64,000 nucleotides of DNA from Glandiceps talaboti (taxonomy: Eukaryota > Hemichordata > Enteropneusta > Spengelidae): contig NC_135558.1 in assembly GCF_964340395.1 (NCBI RefSeq), forward strand, positions 8,908,501-8,972,500, in the 5' to 3' direction. Below are positions 10,854-23,900 of the stretch, piece after piece. A model generated the notes under the pieces. It searched no databases, was not told the DNA's origin, and worked only from the letters and a program-made list of their open reading frames with translations. A program made the translations under genes and the position numbers. The first letter of the stretch is position 1; every line of letters starts with the position of its first letter.

Positions 10854-11876
10854 TTAAACAAGTGGGGATACTATATTAGTATTCTTGGAGCAGCAGTGCG
10901 TTCTCAACCATGACAAGACTTGTCGAAATTTTCGATTTCTCGAATAATAGATGACAGGGTTGACTGTGGAATTTGTCAATAATATGATAAGTGAGGTACG
11001 GAGAGCAAACCTATACTTGATAGCACAGTCTGCGTAAATGACGTTGATTATAATATACTGTAGGAGTGATACAAGTAGATAGATGAACACCGCGAAGGTT
11101 TTTGCAGTCACTCGAATGGTGTTCTTTAGACGTTTGATTTCCTGAGCCTTTTGGACAGCTTCATTGATTCCTCGTTGCTCAGCCCAGGATGCCATGTTTT
11201 GATTGTGTTTCAATACTTTCCTTAGGATAAGACAGTACAATGTGATGCTGACAACAACAGGGGCAGCAAAACCAATGATATACAGGAAGTCTCTTCCGAA
11301 TTCACGTTTCTCTCGCGTCACTTTACACATTCCACTGATAGTATCGTATGTGAACGTCGCCAGGACCGTGACGATTACTGAACGAAATATACTGAGAAAC
11401 CAAATTCCGAATAAAATGAAATGTCGACATCTTCCATTTGAGAATCGGTCATGAACACCAGGTTGTTTACAAACCTTGAGGTAATTGTCGAAAGCTATTA
11501 CAGCCACGCTGAATGTCGCGGATTGCCAACAAATGTCACGAAACATGAACACATACCTGCAACTTTCGACTCCTCCTGGCCATTCTGAGTTGACGATGGA
11601 AGTAAACAGGAAAGGTTTGAATACTGTACTCAAGAGTAAATCAGAAATACAAAGATTCAAAATAAATATGTTCAGTGTCTGAAGTTTGCCTGTTCCTCGG
11701 TAGTTAGACCAACAAAAAACGACGACAACAACAATATTGAAGATAATACCGAGCAACGATAAAATGAAGATTACTGCAGCAGTCAAAGGTCTTTCCCAAT
11801 TCCCCTCCTCTTCCGTGAAGACATGTTCATCACAATAGGCAATTTCAAATGTCCGATTCATTGAATTATTTGCCAT
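10854..11876 (-). CDS. Class A (rhodopsin-like) G-protein-coupled receptor, intronless
   Basis: 340-residue seven-transmembrane receptor in the plasma membrane, expected to couple to heterotrimeric G proteins. Seen in the sequence: N-terminal glycosylation sites (NNS, NRT); TM1 around 32-54 with its Asn at 47; the TM2 Asp in CISDLLL (residue 79); the disulphide pair Cys106 and probably Cys184; DNY instead of DRY at the end of TM3 (130-132); a short third intracellular loop with a basic cluster (QEIKRLKNTIRVTAKT); the TM7 motif NPVIY (306-310); and a Cys pair (THCC) in the tail that could be palmitoylated. There is no retinal-binding Lys in TM7, so it is not an opsin. TM6 lacks the usual CWxP. 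The start ATG precedes a full N-terminus and the frame is intact. Ligand and subfamily are unknown; single-exon receptors of this kind are common in expanded invertebrate families. Confidence 0.9.
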   Translation of the reverse strand: MANNSMNRTFEIAYCDEHVFTEEEGNWERPLTAAVIFILSLLGIIFNIVVVVVFCWSNYRGTGKLQTLNIFILNLCISDLLLSTVFKPFLFTSIVNSEWPGGVESCRYVFMFRDICWQSATFSVAVIAFDNYLKVCKQPGVHDRFSNGRCRHFILFGIWFLSIFRSVIVTVLATFTYDTISGMCKVTREKREFGRDFLYIIGFAAPVVVSITLYCLILRKVLKHNQNMASWAEQRGINEAVQKAQEIKRLKNTIRVTAKTFAVFIYLLVSLLQYIIINVIYADCAIKYRFALRTSLIILLTNSTVNPVIYYSRNRKFRQVLSWLRTHCCSKNTNIVSPLV

Positions 11877-13620
11877 TTTCAGACCCTCACTTAACCTTCT
11901 AAGAAGTCAGTAGCATGTCTGATTCTCAGATCTCTTTGATCATCGCATTTGTCACTACGAAGTCTTGCAACACTTCTCCAGGGGTTCTTTATCTTGAATT
12001 CTTTGACCAATGAAATCACGTTGTTGTTGTTGTTATCCTGTTCATAATTACGCAATTAATCTCAGACGCCATAGAGACGTCATACTTGCCAAGCATTACC
12101 GATATGAAATTAAGTTTCACATTTTTACTGTTCAATATACCGTTTGGTTGCCATGGTATTATGCCAATTAGATGATAATGAATCACAAAGTGTCAACATT
12201 GTCACGTAATTATCTAGTAAGGAACAATGTAATTTGCAAACATGTGAGAAGAAGCGGTATACACTTAGCCCAGTAAGATATCCGGTGTAAGGTATGAAAG
12301 GGTATGGTAGAAACATCCTTATATGAAAATCAGCAATTTGTCACAAATGCAAAACGATATTTTTTTGTAAATATGATATATTTTGTTTGATAAGACCGAT
12401 ACAGATAACTCTTGACTTATTTTAGAAATATATCTTCAGAAATAGAGTAAACGTAACTAGCCTATGTAGAACAGCAATATCTCACTCCACCAACGTTGAG
12501 AATAAGCCATGTTTATATACAGAAATAACTTTTGGGTAGCGGTCATAACTTACTCCACCAACGTTGAAAATAAGCCAGTTACACTGAAATAACTTATGGA
12601 TAGAGAACAGACCATATAACGAAAACACTGAGAAGTTCTATAGATAGTAATAGGCCAGTTACACAATTCAAAATGCAGTAGAGGGCGGCTTCGATTGTCG
12701 GAGCTCAATGGCTAATACTATAATGTCTAATGCTGGTACCAATATCTAATATTCATAATCAGCGTTGTTACATGTAATTGTTTTTGAATGTCATGACAAG
12801 TACAACGGACAAAGTATACATACATCTTTTTTTACAATTTAATATTGTAATAATTCTTTCGTTTATAAAATATATGACAGTTGGAATCATGACAAATCAT
12901 AATTTGTTTCATATCTACAGGCCTCCATTGACAAAGTGAGGGCGCTGTGACTTGGTTCTCCCTATCTTAGTTGTTGAGTCCAACTAATATACATAGCAAT
13001 AATGCCCTGTCAGGCGACGCCACAAATGTTGCCATTATCACAACATGACATTTGTTAGATTCTGGTTCTCTAGATTTTATCGACATTCATATTTGTAAAG
13101 ACCCTGCGTGGAGCAGCGAGGATTCGTAACTCCCCAAATATTTACCAGGTAAGTACAGACGCTGCACAACAAGTGAAAAAGTAACTTTACATTTGCAGTG
13201 TACACTAAGGATTGCGGTAAACTGTAAAATTTAAGGTTGTAACAAAGCACACTTTTCTCCTGAAAAAAAAGAAGAATCATAAATATATGTATATACAAAT
13301 TTAAACAGCAAGCAAAGGCCAAGTTTTGTCTTTGAACAGAAAATATAGATCATATACCCTGGTCGCTTTCTATGTAACAACAACAATGTTTATGTCATTG
13401 GCAGTGCAGTTGTGCTCGGAACATGAGTTAAATAAGTTAATATCGCAGTAATTTTCTCCTGTTTTTCATAAATCATGCTGGCGAGGAATAATTATATTAT
13501 TCCCCAATAGTTGTCTTCATTCAGCCAGAAAATATTCGTGATCTAAGGAATTTGTCACTACTCATGTAGTGACTCATAATGACAAGGCACATTATTAGGT
13601 CACTCACGAGTATTTCCTTT
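11877..13620. other. Non-coding stretch 5' of the GPCR
   Basis: No supported gene. It contains a tandem duplication at 12480-12600 and should include the promoter of the minus-strand GPCR. Confidence 0.4.
12480..12600. repeat. Two-copy tandem duplication, ~66 bp
   Basis: Two copies of a segment with core actccaccaacgttgagaat then aagccatg, each followed within about 20 bases by gaaataact. The copies differ at several positions. Confidence 0.65.
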
Positions 13621-13627
13621 GCTGAAG

Positions 13628-13933
13628 TATGTATGTATGTATGTATGTATGTATGTATGTATGTATGTATGTATGTATGTATGCATGCATGCATGCATGC
13701 ATGCATGCATGCATGTATGTATGTATGTATGCATGTATGTATGTATGTATGTATGTATGTATGTATGTATGTATGCATATATGCATGCATGTATATATGT
13801 CTGTGTATGTATACGTATATATATATGTGTGTGTGTGTATGTGCGTGTGTATGTGTGTGTGTGTATGTGTGTGTGTGTATGTGTGTGTGTGTATATGTGT
13901 GTGTGTGTGCGTGTGTATGTGTGTGTGTGTGTG
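13628..13933. repeat. Compound (GTAT)n/(GCAT)n/(GT)n microsatellite
   Basis: About 300 bases of tetranucleotide repeat, first gtat, then gcat, then gtat again, passing into gt-rich dinucleotide repeat. Long Tyr/His/Thr and Met/Cys/Val frames in every phase arise from the repeat and are not genes. Confidence 0.95.
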
Positions 13934-16740
13934 TCTGTTGTACATGAATGGAACAACTATCGTGGCGAAATTAACCAATTTGTCTGGATTTGTGATATGA
14001 TACTGTTGGTAGAATATAAATAGTGCTAGGAGAATTTCACACATTCTATGTAATACTTTCATTTCAAAAACACTATCTTATAAAAACAATACAATCATAG
14101 TGATGTAAATATGAATACAAAATATATGTGGATGGGTGTGGTCGTAATATTTAGTTCCCCTATATATAAAAGTCAAACGGTCAAATTATCGTATCTACTA
14201 CATCTACTACTGTTTACCAGGCCCCGCAGACATCACGATGTTTTTCGTTCTAACTAGATTGGAGGGAAAGGATATGATAACATCAACGAGAAAATAGACT
14301 ATTTGTCCTGAGGTGGCAAGATAGATGACTCCTTTCAGTTTAATATCCTGGCAGGCCTTTGTATTCATCCTCACATCTGTCATAAAGTTGAAGGGATAAA
14401 TCAGTGCTTAAAGTCGCCCGGTTTATTGTTTGTTGCTGTTGTTTTTTTCTTTCTTTCTTTTTCCTTTTTGTTTTGTTTCGTTTTTGTTGTGTTCAGACGA
14501 ACTTCATTGCAGATTGTTAGTTGGCTCTTTATCTACGATTCCGAGGTAACACTTGATATATTTTGTGTTTTTATATTTTCTTACATCATAAAATCTAAGT
14601 TTTGGTTATCTCAACAAAATTTCAAAAAGGTGTAAGAAAATAAAAACCTAAAATAGATCATGAAGGCGTTTGTTATATGATCGTAAAATATGTGCACGTC
14701 AATGAAGTAAACTCGGATTACAACTATCTAGTCGAGTCCTTGTCGCTGACAAAATGAGTAAACACTACATACATACAAATCCATCACTGCTCAATAAACA
14801 AAAAAATAGCATCAACTAGTTATAATATAAGACGAGTTTTCTTTTTGAATGCTCACTTAAACACAACATACACATAAAAATCCATCACTGCTCAATAACC
14901 AAAAAAATGCATCGACTAGTTATAATATAAGACGAGTTTTCTTTTTGAATGCTCACTTTATCAAAGTCGCAGGGAAAAATTATTTCCACAGTGGCATTTC
15001 GACATCCAAATCAACAGTCTTTGGTAAATCTTATTTCAAGTAAATTACATGTAACCTTTCAGAATTTGTCTGCTAAGCATTTGTATTGAGGAAGGAGGCT
15101 GTCTCAGTGAGCTGTAATGGCTTTGAGTGGCCGATTTATTCATTTATTTGATATGTGTCATTTTATTTGCTATAGGCCGATGACCAAAGGCAATAAATCA
15201 TATAATTATAATAAACGAAACTAATTGAAATGAGATTTTAAAAAATAATTGTAGCAATATTTAACATTAGAATAATGATAATAATAATAGTAATTTACAG
15301 AAATTCATGCATGTGTTTCTCACTCATTTTGATTGAAAGTACGCTTTTACATAATTTGTTGTTAAACGAGTATGCATTTACAGTATGTTGAATGTTTCTT
15401 GCAAAAAAAATCTGATTTCCTTTAACACATAAGACGCACATCACACAACACAAAAAAAAAAATCCAAAATATATCTATGATTGTTCCAGCCATGCTTTCA
15501 TAAACCATTTAAATGTATCTTAGAACTGTTTAACAGTTTTAGATATTATCTGCCTGTTCATTAGCAATTTTTCTATTACTGCATTTATTAATTACAACTA
15601 AGACAACTTTTTAATTGGAGTTACGCAACAAAAATAACAAAAATATAAGGAATTGAAAATTTATTAACATGGAATAATTCTAATGATCTTCTAAAATCCA
15701 TAAAACTTTGATAGTCGTGAACATTCGTTGATGACGTCATTTAGACAATACCGTAATAACTGGCGACAGATGCATTTTAAAACCATTTCAGCATACCGTT
15801 CACAACAAACAAACAGAACGGCCGATAGGCAATTATTCCGGGTCAATTGAATGGTAAGAATGTAGGATGCAATCTGTCACATTTTTGTTATTATCACTAT
15901 ATCAAAATATGTATATATGTATAACATTAGTATGATTCCATGCCTCTAGGCTATGCTAAGGCAGCCAATATACAAACACATTTATCAATTATTTTCAAAG
16001 TGCTGGAAAAAATACATATTTGGGGACGTTGCTCTTTGGGTGTATTTGGAGAGTAAATTTGAATGTGATATATCTTTAGTGTGCATTTAAACGAAGAGCC
16101 AGTGTAGTGAGTATATGGGAAAGGTAGAATTCAGTCTCACTTAGTTATTGGTATACTTTGGTGTAGTAGATAACGAGGTTTTTGAAAACACATTGATCAA
16201 CATGTGGTCTAAAATTGCCGTGGTAATTTATTTTCGTTGCTTTTATAGCTTGAATCAATCAATCTTTGTCACTTATGGGTGATGAGAAGTAGCTCATTTA
16301 TTGCACAGCATTTTATGATAGTATTTCATATTGTTATTCGCCAAAACTATGTCAAGTAGCGGGGTCACTGGTCATAGAGATAACACATTCTGGGTCTCTC
16401 TCCACAGGATGTCAAAATTTGGAGTTTTACATCACTTTGAATATTAAGGTAATTTTCTATTAATCAACGAAAAACCTGCTTTACTCTGGGTGCTCAGTCG
16501 TCAGAATTTTTCAAGCCACGTGACACAACATCGTTTGACAACACCTTTTATACACGTCATGTGGAACAATATTGCTGCCTTGTGTAAATTCTCTTTCCCC
16601 CCCCCCCCACCTTAAAATTGAAGTAAAGTAGTTTGTTTCAAAGTGCTTCCCACGATACCATGGTTTGCCCAGAACAATATAAACAGCTGTTGTGAATAAA
16701 TAGCCTGAATCTGAGTGTACACAAACAATTCGTTTTCATA
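13934..16740. other. Non-coding stretch
   Basis: AT-rich sequence without a supportable gene. It contains a ~97-bp direct duplication (14762-14956). Confidence 0.4.
14762..14956. repeat. Two-copy tandem duplication, ~97 bp
   Basis: The block aatccatcactgctcaata through gacgagttttctttttgaat to gctcactt occurs twice in a row with only a few differences, which indicates a recent duplication. Confidence 0.85.
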
Positions 16741-16743
16741 CGT

Positions 16744-16797
16744 GTCGTTGTGTTGTGTTGTGTTGTGTTGTGTTGTGTTGTGTTGTGTTGTGTTGTG
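16744..16797. repeat. (GTGTT)n microsatellite
   Basis: About ten and a half copies of the pentanucleotide gtgtt. Confidence 0.95.
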
Positions 16798-17150
16798 GTA
16801 TTCAAACGAGTAAACGAGTTGTTGGTCTGCTACTTTACAGACAAGAGCTGACAGACAACTCTACAATAAAGGGCAGTCGCACTGACTTTGCTTCTACCAC
16901 AGACAAGTCTGCTTCTACAGAAAGACGTATACAGGTACGAAAATGAATCAATGTTGATTGTGGACTCATTTTTTTAAGAACAAGACTGGGCATGTATTAT
17001 CATCAACTTTACTAGTTAAATTATTTTCAAATGAGTTGTACATATAGTTCTACGATTGTAATATTACATTACCAGATTGGAGGGTAGTTACAATATATGG
17101 CCTACCCATTAGTACACCTCACGCTGCCGAAAATATCGATACTCACGAGT

Positions 17151-17268
<118 letters not shown>

Positions 17269-17272
17269 GAAA

Positions 17273-19145
17273 ATGGTGGCTGTCGTCAGGTGTGATCTGC
17301 TTATACCACTTGTATGGTCTCTCGGCTTGATAAGTGGTGTCGCTTGCTACAATGCTGAAATGGAGTACACAAGGGTAAAGTATTACACGTTGGATTTTTT
17401 TCAATAAATGTGATTTGAACATAGGTTTAAGATGTATAGTTCTATAAGTTTAATCTTGTTATAGCTTCTATTCCCTTTAAAAGACGTGTTGACGGAAACA
17501 CCATCATTTATTTGCCCTTGTCTTTTTTTTATAATGTAAAGTCACATCTGAAATATCACGTCGTTTAATTCGAATTTTCGAAATGTGATATGAACACAAT
17601 GCTGTATAATTTTGAACTTGTATGCATTCAATTCGAATTCTGATATATACAAGAACTTTGTCAAACTCAGCGTATACAGAAACAATTCACAATGGCGTCA
17701 CAATGTATGTTCCAACACATGCTTGTTTAACTTATGAGCGTTCAGTTAAAAAAGATAATGTGTTCAATATTGTATGACGTCAGATATGTATTAATTTAAA
17801 AGTGACTCAGAAACTGGCAAATTATTTGAAACATACATTGGTTATTTCCATTTTAGCCAGTTTATGGGTATTTCATTTAAATTTCAACACTGTTATTCTA
17901 CGTTGTGGCAAATTGTCTGTGTTGCTATGATACGTTGTTTGCCCGATAACCTTTTATTTTGCCTACTTTAAACTTAGACGTCGTAAGATGCTGTTGTATG
18001 AACTTTTATACATGTATTTTTGATTGGTTTTTTTCGATGGTGTTCAGGCGTGCAAGTGGACGGACTTGGACAAATGTACGGATATCGCATCGGGTGTGAT
18101 AATGAATCCTGTGAATTGGCACTTGCCGGACACCGTACTTTGGTGCAGATTTGTACAGGTGAGCGTTCTCCGAAATTGTCGTACTGCCCAAGAGTGTAGC
18201 CATTTTGAGAGGTAAGATTTAAAGACTTAGGGGGAATACGTACTATAAAAATAAATGGATGATTCATAAAAGAGAGAATGTCATATCTCCGTTTTGTCAC
18301 AGCTTTCGATTAAAAACTTGATGCAGCCTCCTAAGGTTGGTAACATTTTAAACATAAAAATATTATTCTATTAATTTACTTAAGTTATTATTGCAGGCAC
18401 GGAGAGACTGTTTAGCTGCTGTAATGTGTGATAAAAATGCTGTTAATGAGACACCTTTCAATTTTACCAATCTGTTAAAACACCAAGTAAGGACATATCT
18501 GATTTACGAAAGCCTTGGTTTTTGTGACGAAGAGGGATATACTCCTGATTCAGGTCAGTATCTTGATGCAGATAAGATATGAAAAGTGATACATGTATGA
18601 AAACCTATCAAATTGTGTATGTGGTCATCGTCAGGTGTAAAACCGACGTTTTAGATGTAAAAAAAACTGCGTCGTAGCCTTATGAGCTAAGTATTAATCA
18701 TGTGCCAATGTTGTTCGCCCAACATGCCAAGTCTCATGCAATAGACTTCCAGCTTTGCAAATTCAAATATCCTCAGAAACGCTCTGAATATGGCTATTAT
18801 ATAAACTAAAACACATCACTTTATATTTGTAAACGTTTTCCTTTTATAGATGATTTGGAGCCTTGCCATTTAACATCTATACGAAGACAGTGTCTTGAGA
18901 AAGCTTCGCTATATATCAAATCTCCTGGCGCCGTTGCCTGTCAGGGCGTTTTAAAAGTGTTATTCTGTATCGAACATTCACAGCAGCAGTGCGGCGTTGA
19001 AAACCTACCGTCACCCACGAACACTAACATCCATCGAATGTACGACGAGGGACACTGTCCGTTCATACCATTCATTGAATTTGAACATATCGCCGACGAA
19101 TGGCGTAGGAAATACCCAAATAGATTTTGCAGTAACTGTTTGTAG
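17273..19145 (+). CDS. Secreted cysteine-rich protein, unknown family (four exons)
   Basis: Exons 17273-17374, 18048-18158, 18397-18553 and 18850-19145 join in frame at GT-AG sites into 221 residues. Exon 1 encodes a signal peptide (MVAVVRCDLLIPLVWSLGLI then SGVAC), so the product is secreted or enters the endomembrane system. The mature part has about 15 cysteines arranged as two diverged halves. Each half carries Cys-x8-Cys-like and Cys-x5-Cys-like spacings (for example RRDCLAAVMC and RRQCLEKASLYI), suggesting a duplicated disulphide-bonded helical module. NET and NFT are possible glycosylation sites. The protein ends FCSNCL and has no membrane anchor. I do not recognise the family. A decayed copy of exon 1 lies at 10575-10620, so the gene probably belongs to a small local family. 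Confidence 0.75.
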
Positions 19146-19239
19146 AGATATTAAATATGATCGTACTCAAACTATGTGTCCGAAATATTTGTATTTATAA
19201 AACTAGAAGGATAGAGAGAGGGAGAGAAAGATTGAGAGG

Positions 19240-19240
19240 G

Positions 19241-19272
<32 letters not shown>

Positions 19273-19283
19273 GGCAGACAGAC
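19240..19283. repeat. (GACA)n microsatellite
   Basis: About eleven GACA units, one interrupted by gg. Confidence 0.9.
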
Positions 19284-19581
19284 ATTTTTCGATAGATATT
19301 TATTATAGCGTCATCATACCTTCCTCAACTTATAATAACCAATGATACCGTTCATCAATACAATACAAGGACCAAATTCCATATTCCGAAAGGCTACTCC
19401 CGCTCCTTCTTTATAGTTGTCTGAGTTCAGATACAGGGCATCCATCATTGCAAACAGTTCATCAATTTTAAATTAATGACTTCTGCATTCTGTCACGTAT
19501 ATTTGTATTTTAAATTATTTCTTTGTATTTGTTATATTTTGCAATTGTATGAAAACCCATATAATAAATGCATTGCCGTTT

Positions 19582-19584
<3 letters not shown>

Positions 19585-19622
<38 letters not shown>

Positions 19623-19704
19623 ATATATATATTTGTGTGTGTGCGTGCGTGCGTGCGTGCGCGTGTGTGTGTGTGCATGTATGTGTATGTGTATATATAT
19701 GTAC

Positions 19705-19756
<52 letters not shown>
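19585..19756. repeat. Compound (TA)n/(GT)n microsatellite
   Basis: ta dinucleotides pass into gt and gtgc repeats and end in a long pure gt run. Confidence 0.95.
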
Positions 19757-20529
19757 CACACTGTACATGACTGTGATGTGACCTGTAAATATATGCCATA
19801 CCAACTACAGGTGTTCAGCCTATCTTGTATTTGTTTTGTGAGGGAGCAGGTCGTGGAAATATTTCCACTCAGTCGACATGGGGAGTCGGCGTTTTTGCGT
19901 ATAGTGTAGTTAATGTATAGTACCACGTTTGTAGGCAATTTCTATTGCGGAAACATAGGACGATTTCTTTTCGATGCCGATCAGACAAGCACTAAGTAGT
20001 TGCTTAATACAGTGTCCACATGATGTCGCTGTGCTTTTATTAATGATAGAATGGCACTTTCAACCCATTAATATAAAATAATGTTTTCAACAAGGAACGT
20101 ATGCGCTACCCTGTTTACTGGCAACGCCCACATTTTTGTTTTGAGTGGCTTTATTTTTTTCTGTTCTCCTAAACTGCTGACCCAATATTTCTTGAATTTG
20201 ACCCAAATGATAACGCCCTCTATCAGTGGATAGGAAAATGCAGAACGTCGCAGCGACGCAACAAATGCGTACCGAGGCGAATTTTTTTTTTCTGAATGTT
20301 TAGAACTTTGATACGTCTAATGGTTTATAATATCCTTCCGTCTTCAATTCCAAATTCGGACCGATAATTAAAAAATAGAACCAACTTGTACGTACGGACA
20401 GAACGCCGATTGATTGAAGATGTAGAAAGATTCTTAAGTTAAAATCATCGGTAGTAACAAAGTATATAGACGGGTTTTGCGTTGAGACTTACAAATTCTC
20501 ATTATTTTCCTGAAAGAGAGTTCTGATCG

Positions 20530-20542
20530 ATCATCGTCGTCG

Positions 20543-20596
<54 letters not shown>
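20530..20596. repeat. (CAT)n microsatellite
   Basis: Around 20 cat triplets, preceded by a few cgt units. Confidence 0.95.
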
Positions 20597-20733
20597 CCAC
20601 CATTACCATCGATACTAACTTCACCATCGTAGGTATTCTACCATTGTGATCTACACAAAGATAAATACAAAATAAAAAGACGTACATAGCTACTGGAATG
20701 GTGTTGTGGTACGGAGATATCTAACTTCTGGTA

Positions 20734-20741
20734 TCACGTGA
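20734..20741. promoter_or_regulatory. E-box TCACGTGA, candidate CLEAR element
   Basis: A palindromic TCACGTGA lies 160 bases upstream of the NAAA-1 start codon. In vertebrates the CLEAR element (GTCACGTGAC) recruits TFEB-type factors to lysosomal genes. An 8-mer can occur by chance, and its role here is inference. Confidence 0.35.
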
Positions 20742-20900
20742 TCCAAAACTTTAAAAGTACAATGTTATCTTTAAGTCACCATAGCAACCGAATGATATGA
20801 CATGGACTTAGGTCACTGTTCACCAATTGTAAACAATTCGAACAGCGCGTAAAGGTTCGCCATCGAAACGGATCCATATGTCAAAATCAAACTAAAAACC

Positions 20901-23900
20901 ATGGTATCTCGTCTAACGTTAACACTTCTAGCTATACTTTGCTGCTATGCTATTGCTGACGATGCATTTCAAGCGCCGAGGTTTGTCTTGAACCTTGACC
21001 TGCCGCCAGAAGAAAGGTGGCTTGATATCGCTAGTTACTGGGGTAAAGATGAAATACAGGACTACATGAAACAAATAATAGCGTGAGTATGTAGTTTCAG
21101 TCGATGATCCATTCAAATGGTGTGGCCACGGTTTACCGGTCACAGACTTTATGTATTGATGATTCCATTGTTTTGTTTGTGTTTTGATGTATATAGTTCT
21201 TAAAGGTTAAACAAGGATAATTACATTAATAAAACTTGTGCAATTCCGTGTCATTTAACTGTTTGTGAACTTAGCATACACAACGAAAAGGATGTTTGTT
21301 TGTTTTTCTGTTTTTTTTTTCTGTTTTCGATATTGTTTCTGCTTCTGTTACAGTTCTGTTGTTTTACATGTGGTGATGGTGTTAATGGCAGCAGTGGCGA
21401 GGGCGGCAGTGGTGGTGGTGGTAGTGTTGGTGGTGGTGTTGGTGGTGGTGGTGGTGTTGATGGTGTTAATGGCAGCAGCAGTGGTGGTGGTGGTGGTGGT
21501 GGTGGTGGTGGTGGTGGTGGTGGTGGTGGTGGCGGTGGTGGTGGTGGTGGTGGTGGTGGTGGTGGTGGTGGTGGTGGTGGTGGTGGTGGTGGTGGTGACG
21601 GCGGCGGCGGCGGCGGTGGCACTTACTGGTGAAGATGTTTTGGAAAATCCACGTATTCTAACTTTTTTGTTAGGAATATTCGCCATTGACAATGTTTATG
21701 AATAACACATGAATGTAATTACTTATTTATTTATTTATTTATTTGATATTTCAGGAGATTTGTACCAGAATCACTGGTACCAGCCATAGATTTTATCGCT
21801 GCTGACATCGGAACATACTTACCTAGTCCTTACAAAGAAGAAATTATAAGCTTGGCTGAATATGCTGAGATAAATATTGGCGATATGGTAGCTCTAAATA
21901 TTGTCTACGATGTTACAGCGTAAGTGGAACCCTCGTGTCTACATTTTATTAAGGAAAATTGAAATTGCTGAAAGGAACTGTTTGTGTTGGTATATGTATT
22001 GACGTAACGAGTGTCATATTTTCATTTCATGTGATCTAAAATATATTTTTGAAATAAATGAGCAGTATTATCAGATTGACCAGGACTATGAATAGCTATA
22101 AGTGATCAAGAAACAACGTTTAACGAGAGGCAAATCGCATCATTATATCTCATCGAGATCTCAGCACAAAATGATATTTGATACTCAGTATTGGCTGGTT
22201 ACATAAGACTAATTTTGTTCCCCGATCAGACAAACCAACAATATAATCACTAAAACTGATTAAAATGACAATAGTCCAATTAATTAGAAGTCGATTTTAT
22301 CCACAAGTTATACAGTAGCATGTTGAAATCATGATCTTGTTGGGTCGCTGATTTTAGAGTGCGGACCCAAATATCATTTTGATTGGATTCGTTTTACCAT
22401 ACTATGTGTACTGCTACACAAAAATGTTCAACCATGGATGATTCAATTTTAAATGATGTTACAACAAAACAATCTCAGTAAACGGCCCAGTTGCAATTAG
22501 AGCAGCTTTATTACAAATACACATTTATAAAAACTTTTTAAAACTTGTTAGATTTTACATGTACATGTATCTCTATACCTGCTAATCAAGATATTTTGTC
22601 TTCATGATGAAATTGTTTCTTCCATTCATGATAGATTCTGTACCAGCATCGTTGCCCAGGATACAAACGGTATAATCTGGCATGGTCGTAACCTTGACTA
22701 CCCATTTGGCGATATCTTAAGGAACCTCACCCTGATTTTTGATGCACAAAAGAATGGAGAGGTATGGTTGAAATGAAAAAAAAATACTTTAAACTCAAAT
22801 GCTTTTAACATGCATTAGAAGAAGTAACTATTTTTAATATTCAAAAACTCCATGCCTCGGCTTTATATGGAATACAAGTACAAATATTCCTCACGAACTG
22901 TGTTACTTTAAACATATTGTGTAGAATCTTTACCTTCCAACTGTGTGTACTCTAACTGTCATCACAAAACGTTTTTTCATCATGTGATTTTGCTTGAAAT
23001 TATGCTTTTAAAAATCTGCATATATTATCGTTGTTTTTAGTGTATAAACATTATGCTATTTTATATGCCCCTCCTGAAAATTTGTCTGTGTAGGTTAAAG
23101 ATGAAAAGAGTGGTTAAACCTTTCCATTTACAGAAAGAGAAATTGGTACCTGAAATTTTCGATTACACACTTCACTCTTTTTTTAACAGGATGATGATCA
23201 TGCAACGATTCAAATCCCCACTCAAACAAAAACCTTACCAATATGATAAAATTCTAAATATATATCTGGATGTCAATGCAATGAGTCTTGTTATTGTTTT
23301 AACTATTGTGCTCACCTGATGATCTCTCTAAATGGTGTGAAAGTTAATCAAATATTTTGAAACGTTTGAGTTGAGTTAAATTGAGATCAAACAGTTTTTA
23401 TTTGTTTAGACCATATACACAGCTACATCGTTCATTGGTTATACTGGAGTCCTTACTGGAATGAAGCCTCACCATTACACTGCATCGATTGACCAGCGAG
23501 GTTAGTGTTTTTAGACTGTCAGCTTATTTATGATAATTTGAGAGCAACTTACAGATATGAAGGACACAGCTTTCTACCATTATAATGAACAAATGTTATT
23601 TGCTGTAACTTTGCAACAAAACTAGCGGTCATGAAATTATGTCCTGTTGGAAACAACTTCACATCGTTATACATAACATAATGTCGCCATAAAATGCATG
23701 TGCACATAAAAATGGAAATTCTGTCGCAGAAGGAAACTATTTCGCATGACAACAATTACTTTTACCACGCCTTGAAATCTTGGGTTGGTCATATCTGTAT
23801 TTTTGTGTGTCCACAGATACAGGATCCATACTAGGAAACTTGGTAGAAGTCGTGAATGCCCTAATAAAGCATAAATCTAACTTTGTCAGTTTTCTACTAC

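Larger units (their letters stand above)
19146..20900. other. Non-coding stretch with microsatellites, NAAA-1 upstream region
   Basis: No gene supported. It holds (GACA)n at 19240-19283, compound TA/GT repeats at 19585-19756, (CAT)n at 20533-20596, and an E-box TCACGTGA at 20734 near the NAAA-1 start. Confidence 0.5.

Noticed and set aside
13521-14062. Long open frames rich in Tyr/Ile/His/Thr or Met/Cys/Val
   Set aside because: They follow the gtat/gcat/gt repeat in every phase and have no start context, splice signals or family similarity.
21251-21705. Poly-Gly, poly-Pro, poly-Val and poly-Thr frames
   Set aside because: They translate the GGT repeat inside NAAA-1 intron 1; the flanking exons splice across it in frame.
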